A stretch of DNA of 49,611 bases from Bacteroidia bacterium (lineage in GTDB: Bacteria > Bacteroidota > Bacteroidia > J057 > JADKCL01): positions 1-49,611 of the forward strand of contig JACJYV010000012.1 of the NCBI GenBank assembly GCA_020635905.1, in the 5' to 3' direction. Position numbers and translations under genes: made by a program. Positions 44,401-49,611 of the stretch are shown here, in pieces; the stretch's first letter is position 1, and every line of letters begins with the position of its first letter. The notes beneath the pieces are model-generated. The model saw only the letters and a list, made by a program, of their open reading frames with translations, did no database searches and was not told the origin of the DNA.

Positions 44401-46750
44401 CAGAATACGGACTGCGGCAGCCATATTGGTCAATCACCCGCGCAGACACCATTTCTGGCTGATTCACCCAAACGGACTGAATATTATTTTGATTGATCCA
44501 GTGATATTGAGCAAATCCACCCGGCGCAAATACCTGCATAGAGTCGTGCGAACAGAGGGTGGTGTCGTTGTATTGGGAAAGAATTGGCTTCGCGGGCAGC
44601 GCCAGTTGAGTAACAGACAAGGTATCAGAATTGGGACTGAGGCAGCCGTAAATGTCTTCCACCTGAAAGAAGTAATCTCCTCCCGTCCAGACCGTGTCTT
44701 CCTGAGAAAGTATGCCATCGTTCCAATGATAGCCCGCAAATCCACCTGGCGCTTCCAGCACCACACTGTCACCCAGACAAAGGCTGTCGAGCGTGAAACT
44801 GAGGCTGGGTTTGGCGGGCAAAGGAATGGCAATCGTGACCTGGGTATCAGAAGGCTCACTGTAGCAACCCAGGTTGTCCGTCACCACCAATTGGAAATTA
44901 CCCGAAACCTTGATCGTATTATTTTGGGTGGAATTTCCATTGGACCAATCATAAACTGCATAGCCTGACGGTCCTGAAAGAATCACAGAATCCCCGTCAC
45001 AAAAGAGGCTGTCGCCTGAAAGGGAAATCTGTGGCTCAGGCACAGGTGCATATTTTGTAATGCTGATCGTGTCAGAATACGGACTGCGGCAGCCAAATTG
45101 GTCGATCACCCGCGCCGACACCATTTCAGGCTGAGTCACCCATACAGACTGATTATTATTTTGATTGATCCAGTGATATTGGGCAAATCCACCTGGCGCA
45201 AATACCTGCATGGAGTCGTGCAAACAGAGGGTGGTGTCGTTGTACTGCGAAAGAATGGGCTTCGCGGGCAGCGCCAGTTGAGTCACAGACAAGGTATCAG
45301 AATTGGGACTGAGGCACCCGTACATGTCTTCCACCTGGAAGAAATAATCTCCCCCCGCCCACACTGTATCTTCCTGAGAGAGCTCCCCGTCATTCCAATG
45401 ATAACCTGAATATCCACCAGGAGCTTCCAGCACCACACTGTCACCCAGACAAAGGCTGTCGCGGGTGAAACTCAGGCTGGGTTTGGTCGGCAGGGCCACC
45501 GCCAGGGTATGCAGGGTATCCGCAGGCTGGCTTTCGCAGCCAAAATTATCTGAGACGGTCAGTGACCAGTCGTGGGTGAGAACGGTGGGGAAACTTAGCC
45601 CCGTAAATCCTGAATTCCAGGCATAGGAAGCATACCCTGATGGCGCATAAAGGGTCAAAGTGTCCCCAAAGCAAATTGAGGTATCGCCCGTGGAGGTGGT
45701 GATGACAGGAGTGGGCGGCAGGGGATGAACGGTCAGAAAAAGAGTGTCTGAGCGCACATGGTCACATCCCGAGGAATCAATTCCCGTCACAAAAACAGGC
45801 CCGCTTTGGGTAAAATGAGCAGTCAGGCCCGTATCACCATTCGACCAGACATACTGGGCAAAATAGGGATTGGGGGTTACATGATTGGTGAATTGTTCGC
45901 CTGCGCAAATTTCGGCAAAGCCAAGGCTGTCGATCTGAATAAGGGGAGTGGACTCAATGTCATGGATGCGTCGCGCGATGCTCAGGCCGATCCTGTTCAG
46001 TCCTTTTTGATTATAATGGACCGGGTCGGTCATGTAGCCCATGTTGGGAAAATAGACCGTGCTGTCATAAACCACCCAGGTGCGAAAATCTGCAGCCGCC
46101 ACATTGGCCTGGGCATTGCGAATCGCCACAAAGCCTGAATCCAGGTAACCATCCCACAAACCCGTCTGAATGATGTAAAAATTGAGGTCGCAACCAAATT
46201 CGTCCCGAAAGCGCCCAATCATCTCTTTCAGTTGCTGCTCATAATCCTTTTGCGAAATGAGTCCCCAATTCAGTGAAACACCGTCATTTTCTCCCTGCAG
46301 CCAGATCACCCCGTCCAGTTGCAGGCCCGTGTAATCTTCGGCTGCATGTGTTTTGGATTGGGCCCGGTTGAAAAGGGTGCCCGGGTTACCCCAGACGGCC
46401 GCACCCCAGGAATTGGGGTGCAAAACAGTCCCCCCCTTGGCCGCAGGCACAATCACCAGATTGCGACCTGAAAGGTCGTGATAGCGGGAGGCAAAGGCTG
46501 GCCAGATGCTTCCGTCCGTTGCTTCCTGAAATCCCCAGAAATCTTCTCCCACAGGATCTGCCAGGGGAAGCAAAGAATCCCCCTCAAAACTGTACTCAAA
46601 GGCAGTACCCGCAGGTGGAGTGATCGACAAGGCCATATTCCCTCTGCCTTTCGCATTGGACTGGCCTGCACAAAGGTACATGCGGGTGGTTTGGGCCTGG
46701 GAAATCAGGCACAAAAAGAGAAGAAGCGATATGGTGAAACCATGCCTCAT
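41441..46750 (-). CDS. Giant SASA-type esterase with ~20 Ig-like repeats
   Basis: The 1769-aa protein starts with a signal peptide (MRHGFTISLLLFLCLISQA). An SGNH/SASA carbohydrate-esterase-like domain fills residues ~20-260, with CAGQSNAKGRG (nucleophile Ser), WLQGENDG and DPVHYNQKGLNRIG (catalytic Asp-His pair). About 20 Ig/PKD-like repeats of ~75 aa follow, each with two Cys (C.GD... and ...GC.SP) and a W-[S/N]-[N/D]-G core. It should be exported and displayed on the cell surface, probably as a T9SS client acting on acetylated glycans. The frame ends at a TGA before the expected C-terminal sorting domain, which is found in pieces just downstream (see next). It is paralogous to the neighbour at 39214. 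Confidence 0.88.
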   Translation of the reverse strand: MRHGFTISLLLFLCLISQAQTTRMYLCAGQSNAKGRGNMALSITPPAGTAFEYSFEGDSLLPLADPVGEDFWGFQEATDGSIWPAFASRYHDLSGRNLVIVPAAKGGTVLHPNSWGAAVWGNPGTLFNRAQSKTHAAEDYTGLQLDGVIWLQGENDGVSLNWGLISQKDYEQQLKEMIGRFRDEFGCDLNFYIIQTGLWDGYLDSGFVAIRNAQANVAAADFRTWVVYDSTVYFPNMGYMTDPVHYNQKGLNRIGLSIARRIHDIESTPLIQIDSLGFAEICAGEQFTNHVTPNPYFAQYVWSNGDTGLTAHFTQSGPVFVTGIDSSGCDHVRSDTLFLTVHPLPPTPVITTSTGDTSICFGDTLTLYAPSGYASYAWNSGFTGLSFPTVLTHDWSLTVSDNFGCESQPADTLHTLAVALPTKPSLSFTRDSLCLGDSVVLEAPGGYSGYHWNDGELSQEDTVWAGGDYFFQVEDMYGCLSPNSDTLSVTQLALPAKPILSQYNDTTLCLHDSMQVFAPGGFAQYHWINQNNNQSVWVTQPEMVSARVIDQFGCRSPYSDTISITKYAPVPEPQISLSGDSLFCDGDSVILSGPSGYAVYDWSNGNSTQNNTIKVSGNFQLVVTDNLGCYSEPSDTQVTIAIPLPAKPSLSFTLDSLCLGDSVVLEAPGGFAGYHWNDGILSQEDTVWTGGDYFFQVEDIYGCLSPNSDTLSVTQLALPAKPILSQYNDTTLCSHDSMQVFAPGGFAQYHWINQNNIQSVWVNQPEMVSARVIDQYGCRSPYSDTISITKYAPVPEPQISLSGDSLFCDGDSVILSGPSGYAVYDWSNGNSTQNNTIKVSGNFQLVVTDSLGCYSTPSRWVPIVVWTLPPSPTLSTSTGDTLICSGDTLALIANNGYDDYLWNTSESGKIIETTISQAFYVVGFDSNGCASPASNPLITNAVPTPAKPVLTYQKDSICAGDSLVLEAPSGFAAVHWSDGNPFLHDTIWSAGDYFISVENSFGCVSENSDTLTVTVLNLPVKPILSQYNDTSLCSYDSLWIAAPMGWNAYHWINQAQSQSQVVTANGSYAARVIDNFGCRSPYSDTVQISFFAPIPKPQFTFSNDTTLCQGDSVVISAPPGYANYTWSNGSTQPAITLSSPGSFQVQLADANGCISPLSRMVPVVVNPLPGQPWLFTSTGDTLICAGDTLGLYGPGSYAGYIWNNGATSQQINVTQSGSFNISVIDGNGCVSPPSAAVNTQAVPRPAKPQMAFQGNDSLCLGDSVVLLAPAGFAAVHWSDGNGALQITDTVRSAGNYYFSLENQYGCVSSNSDTLNVTVLALPPKAVLNQSSDTTICPHDYLLLYGPSGYPNYYWYNGATTGSMMVNTPGNYAVRVIDQFGCRSPWSDTIQLSLYAPIPKPQLALTGDTLFCDGDSVLLAAPGGFAGYAWSNGDQTQGSLIKTTGIYSVVVTDSLGCHSPASRQVPVVVWSLPPQPVVSPVSPIGICTGQSITLNAPAGYAGYAWTNGSTQSTLTVSSPGTWQVTVTDGNGCVSALSDTVLVYNHTPLPQPWFAIIGDTILCQGEKVILAAPGGYAQYHWSNGTPWYRDTVTTSGIYSLVVEDIFGCQSPPSQSVQVVVNPLPPQPLAIANGPTSVCQGDTVWLQASPGGYPVYNWNAGHFGQAVGVTQSGPYSVFVVDVNGCASPPSNTIQVQMNQVPPTPTIIYQGQGVLICTQTGNSYQWFLNGQPLAGQTNQTVQISGGGAYQVVVYWGGCPSDASAPGFLWARTR
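44204..45547 (-). repeat. 672-bp tandem duplication inside the giant esterase gene
   Basis: Two near-identical segments are offset by exactly 672 bp (44204 against 44876), equal to 224 codons or three Ig-like repeats. Most base changes are scattered singles. At protein level, three successive units (starting SLSFTLDSLCLGD, ILSQYNDTTLC and QISLSGDSLFCDGD) are repeated almost word for word. This shows recent expansion of the repeat tract by tandem duplication. Confidence 0.8.
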
Positions 46751-46772
46751 TTGGTCGTTGGAAACCTGATTT

Positions 46773-47870
46773 TTAAGCGCTTTTTTTCTCGTATTTAACC
46801 TTGATCAATGACAATGGGCGCTCGACCAAAATGTAAATCAGGAGTGAAAAAATAAGGCTAATTCCGAAGAAAACCAAAGTTTTCATCGAATTGGAGGCCA
46901 GATTGAAGGTTCCAACCCAGCTCAAAACGGGCAGATGAACCAGGTATAAACTGAAACTGAAGACCCCGAAAATCCGCAGTCCGTCAAAGGAAAGAACCCG
47001 GCTGATCCAACCTCTTCCGTACTTAAAACAAAAGATAAAGACGGTCCACAAAGCCGCGAAAAGTAAAAACCAGTTATGGAAAAAATCCAGCCTGATTTCC
47101 CTGCCCGTGACCGCCATAAATAAGGGGGGAATCAGCAAAGCCACCCCGGACAGCGCTCCCAGACTGATCATCTCCAGCAGGGTCTTTCGGGTGCGATCGA
47201 GATTTTTTAATTTTTCATGGGCCAGCACATCCACAAGGGCCAGCAAAGTCCCGAAAAGAAAGATGGGAAGAAATTTGATCAGCGAAACCGGACCCAGATC
47301 CAGCATGCGATTGGCCAGCACACTGCCCAGAATGATCGCTCCTGCGGTGCCCAGCATGAGCGGAATATTCCACTTCAGGACCTTGTCGTAAAAGACCACC
47401 AGCAGCGGGCTTACAAAGTAATATTTGAATTCCACGGGAATGGACCAAAACACAGAAACACCTTCCTGCAAAAAAATATGCCGCCAGAGTTGGGCTCCGC
47501 TCAGTTCGATTTTGTGGGGAAACTGATTTTGGGTCAGCAGATAATTGATCACCAGCACAGCCACATACAAGGGGAAAATGCGCAAAAAACGGCGCACAAA
47601 ATAATTGGCCCAGAATCCCGTACTGGCATATCCTTCCCGCAGGGCAATAATGATCTGACGATCAAGCAGGTAGCTGGACAGGATGAAAAACAGGTACACC
47701 CCATATTTTCCCGATCCGCTGAAATCCAGCCAGGGGGCAAACCTCAGCCCTGAAATACTGGCATGACTCAGCATCACGAAAATCACAGCCATGCCCCGCA
47801 ATCCGTCGAGGGAATTGAAATGCTCCCCGTGGGAAGTTTTTCGGAAAATAATGTCTTTCAGGCCAGCCAA
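46773..47870 (-). CDS. OafA/YrhL-type membrane acyltransferase
   Basis: The 365-aa protein has about ten hydrophobic segments and starts with FNSLDGLRGMAVIFVMLSHA, carrying the Arg and His residues conserved in the acyltransferase-3 family. GKYGVYLFFILSSYLL and FSFSLYLVHLPVLSWVGTF are further family features. Members move acetyl or other acyl groups onto sugars of surface polysaccharides. Its place between glycan esterase genes and the SDR/DegT pair fits O-acetylation of a surface glycan that the esterases could trim; this pairing is inference. It is co-directional with the esterase gene 22 bp downstream. Confidence 0.88.
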   Translation of the reverse strand: MAGLKDIIFRKTSHGEHFNSLDGLRGMAVIFVMLSHASISGLRFAPWLDFSGSGKYGVYLFFILSSYLLDRQIIIALREGYASTGFWANYFVRRFLRIFPLYVAVLVINYLLTQNQFPHKIELSGAQLWRHIFLQEGVSVFWSIPVEFKYYFVSPLLVVFYDKVLKWNIPLMLGTAGAIILGSVLANRMLDLGPVSLIKFLPIFLFGTLLALVDVLAHEKLKNLDRTRKTLLEMISLGALSGVALLIPPLFMAVTGREIRLDFFHNWFLLFAALWTVFIFCFKYGRGWISRVLSFDGLRIFGVFSFSLYLVHLPVLSWVGTFNLASNSMKTLVFFGISLIFSLLIYILVERPLSLIKVKYEKKSA

Positions 47871-47879
47871 ATTCAGGGC

Positions 47880-49403
47880 TTACAGCACGTTGCGCACCTT
47901 AAGTCTTTCGTTGACATAGTCAGCGATTTTGGAAATGCTGACCCGGTCCTGGGCCATGGTGTCGCGGTCACGGATGGTAACGCTGTCGTCTTTCAAGGTG
48001 TCGTGGTCCACGGCAACGGCCCAGGGAGTTCCAATGGCGTCATGGCGACGGTAACGTTTCCCAATGGAATCCTTTTCGTCGTATTCACAACGGAATTCGA
48101 ATTTCAGATCATCAAAAATCCTGCGTCCCACCTCGGGCAGGCCATCTTTGGCCACTACAGGCAGAATCGCAACCTTGGTTGGCGCCAGCACAGGATTCAG
48201 CCTGAGCACCACCCGCAACGCACCTTCCACTTCTTCCTCATGATAGGCATTGCACAGGTGAGCCAGGAAGGTACGGTCGAGTCCCACGGAGGTTTCCACC
48301 ACGTAGGGAACGTAGCTTTCGTTCAGGTCAGGATCAAAATAACGGAGTTTTTTGCCGGAAAATTCTTCGTGGCGACCCAGGTCAAAGTCAGTGCGGGAGT
48401 GAATCCCTTCCAGTTCTTTGGTGCCAAATGGGAATTCAAATTCAATGTCCACCGCAGCGTCTGCGTAGTGCGCCACCTTGAGGTGATCGTGGTATTGCAG
48501 GCGTCCCACCTGCAGGCCCAGCTTTTTGTGCCATTCCATGCGCAGGGCTTTCCAGTGCTCGTACCACTCCTTTTGCGAACCCGGGCGTACGAAGTACTGC
48601 ATTTCCATCTGCTCGAATTCGCGCATGCGGAAAATAAACTGACGGGCCACAATTTCGTTTCTGAAAGCCTTTCCAATCTGGGCAATTCCAAAGGGAATCT
48701 TCTGACGGGTGGTTTTTTGCACGTTCAGAAAGTTGACAAAAATCCCCTGAGCCGTTTCAGGACGCAGGTAAAGGTCAACTGCTTCTTCGGCCACTGCTCC
48801 CAGGGAGGTCTTGAACATGAGGTTGAATTGCTTTACCTCCGTCCAGTTGCGTGAACCTGAAATTGGACAGGCAATTTCCAGATCCACAATGATCTGCCGC
48901 ATTTCGCCCATGTCATTCTGCTCCAGAGCTTTCTTCATGCGCTGATTGATGGTGTCGATCTGCTCCTGGTAGCCCATCACCCTTGGATTGGTTTTGAGGT
49001 ACATTTGCTCGTCAAAATCCTGGAATCGCTGAGCGGCTTTTACCACCTCTTTGGTGATTTTGGCGCGGATTTTCTCAATGTATTCCTCAATCAGCACGTC
49101 GGCGCGGTAGCGTTTTTTGGAGTCTTTGTTGTCGATCAGGGGATCGTTGAATGCATCCACGTGACCCGAGGCCTTCCAGATTTTGGGGTGCATGAGAATG
49201 GCAGAATCCAATCCCACGATATTTTCATTCATCTGCACCATGGCCCGCCACCAAATGTCTTTGATGTTATTTTTCAGCTCGACTCCCCGCGGACCGTAAT
49301 CATATACGGCGCCCAAACCGTCGTAAATCTCAGAAGAGGGAAACACAAAGCCATACTCCTTGGCATGGGAAATGATTTTGGGGAAGATCTCACTGTAATT
49401 CAT
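47880..49403 (-). CDS. glyQS: Glycyl-tRNA synthetase (class II, homodimeric type)
   Basis: The 507-aa enzyme joins glycine to tRNA-Gly in the cytoplasm. The N-terminal part reads IISHAKEYGFVFPSSEIYDG and DYGPRGVELKNNI. Motif 2 is AFRNEIVARQFIFRMREFEQ with the ATP-binding Arg. Motif 3 lies in TSVGLDRTFLAHLCNAY. A C-terminal anticodon-binding domain begins near LAPTKVAILPV. The length fits the bacterial/eukaryote-like single-chain GlyRS used by Bacteroidota rather than the alpha/beta form. It starts at ATG 49403 and is followed 10 bp later by the acyltransferase start in the same direction. Confidence 0.95.
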   Translation of the reverse strand: MNYSEIFPKIISHAKEYGFVFPSSEIYDGLGAVYDYGPRGVELKNNIKDIWWRAMVQMNENIVGLDSAILMHPKIWKASGHVDAFNDPLIDNKDSKKRYRADVLIEEYIEKIRAKITKEVVKAAQRFQDFDEQMYLKTNPRVMGYQEQIDTINQRMKKALEQNDMGEMRQIIVDLEIACPISGSRNWTEVKQFNLMFKTSLGAVAEEAVDLYLRPETAQGIFVNFLNVQKTTRQKIPFGIAQIGKAFRNEIVARQFIFRMREFEQMEMQYFVRPGSQKEWYEHWKALRMEWHKKLGLQVGRLQYHDHLKVAHYADAAVDIEFEFPFGTKELEGIHSRTDFDLGRHEEFSGKKLRYFDPDLNESYVPYVVETSVGLDRTFLAHLCNAYHEEEVEGALRVVLRLNPVLAPTKVAILPVVAKDGLPEVGRRIFDDLKFEFRCEYDEKDSIGKRYRRHDAIGTPWAVAVDHDTLKDDSVTIRDRDTMAQDRVSISKIADYVNERLKVRNVL

Positions 49404-49611
49404 GGCGCAAATTTAGCAAAGAATATGATTCTCCACGGATGGAAGGAGGGGAAATTCAGTTGGAGTTTGATTTTTATGCAGGTGGAGGGGAGATTGGGGA
49501 CGGATGGATACTCAACCATTCACATCCCGTCAGGTTAATTGAGGAATAGGGATCAAAGGTGAGTAACGCAAAGATCGCTAAGAATTTTTGGCTCACAATG
49601 CGTGGGTTAGG
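49404..49611. other. Right-edge intergenic region
   Basis: No gene is seen. Near the end is ACGCAAAGATCGCTAAGAA, a phrase of the same family of dispersed Bacteroidota repeats as the one at 35.0-35.6 kb. The upstream region of glyQS must hold its promoter, but no clear box is visible. Confidence 0.5.

Noticed and set aside
1..49611. tRNA or rRNA genes
   Set aside because: No cloverleaf-like or rRNA-like sequence was noticed in the gaps; this was an inspection by eye only.

Overview
Organism. The window looks like chromosomal DNA of a Bacteroidota bacterium, probably a saprospirian such as a Lewinella or Haliscomenobacter relative. The reasons are type IX secretion C-terminal domains on large surface proteins, weak Shine-Dalgarno sites, a Bacteroidota-style TPR-like family, Bacteroidota dispersed repeats (including one inside a coding region), a bacteroidal glycyl-tRNA synthetase and an IS982-type element. 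The species is inference.

Layout. 1-7.1 kb is accessory: the 5' part of a peptidoglycan-binding-like plus annexin-repeat protein running off the left edge, a hairpin-rich divergent gap, a TPR-like protein, a small secreted protein, two tandem paralogous small proteins, a GHKL ATPase fused to an HExxH domain, and an unknown 305-aa protein. 7.8-25.4 kb is a giant Tc (toxin complex) locus: a 3271-aa TcA, a small membrane-anchored protein and a 2445-aa TcB-TcC fusion whose RHS shell ends in a probable toxin tip. 25.4-34.2 kb is an array of alternative RHS tips, each followed by a candidate immunity gene. It runs: tip 1 with its immunity candidate (clipped by an IS982 element with a 7-bp target duplication); an orphan RHS cassette with a cysteine-peptidase-like tip and a lipoprotein; a second orphan cassette broken by a small hairpin insertion, with an RNase-like tip and a small candidate immunity gene; and a start-less HNH-type tip remnant followed by a SUKH (SMI1/KNR4) immunity gene. 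34.3-35.7 kb holds a truncated adenylate cyclase tail and about 1 kb of repeats. 35.7-49.4 kb is mostly core and surface-glycan genes: an M24 aminopeptidase P, an SDR epimerase and an overlapping DegT aminotransferase, two adjacent SGNH/SASA esterase-like surface proteins (one with about 20 Ig-like repeats, both damaged at their facing ends), an OafA-type acyltransferase and glycyl-tRNA synthetase.

How it works together. TcA should form the receptor-binding translocation pore and TcB-TcC the cocoon that encloses and releases the C-terminal tip. Downstream RHS fragments carry core sequence homologous to the 3' part of the main gene but different tips and different small downstream genes. The simplest reading is a tip-switching reservoir like orphan rhs cassettes, here attached to a Tc toxin and accompanied by immunity-like genes, which is unusual for Tc toxins. 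Function is inferred throughout. No database search was possible.
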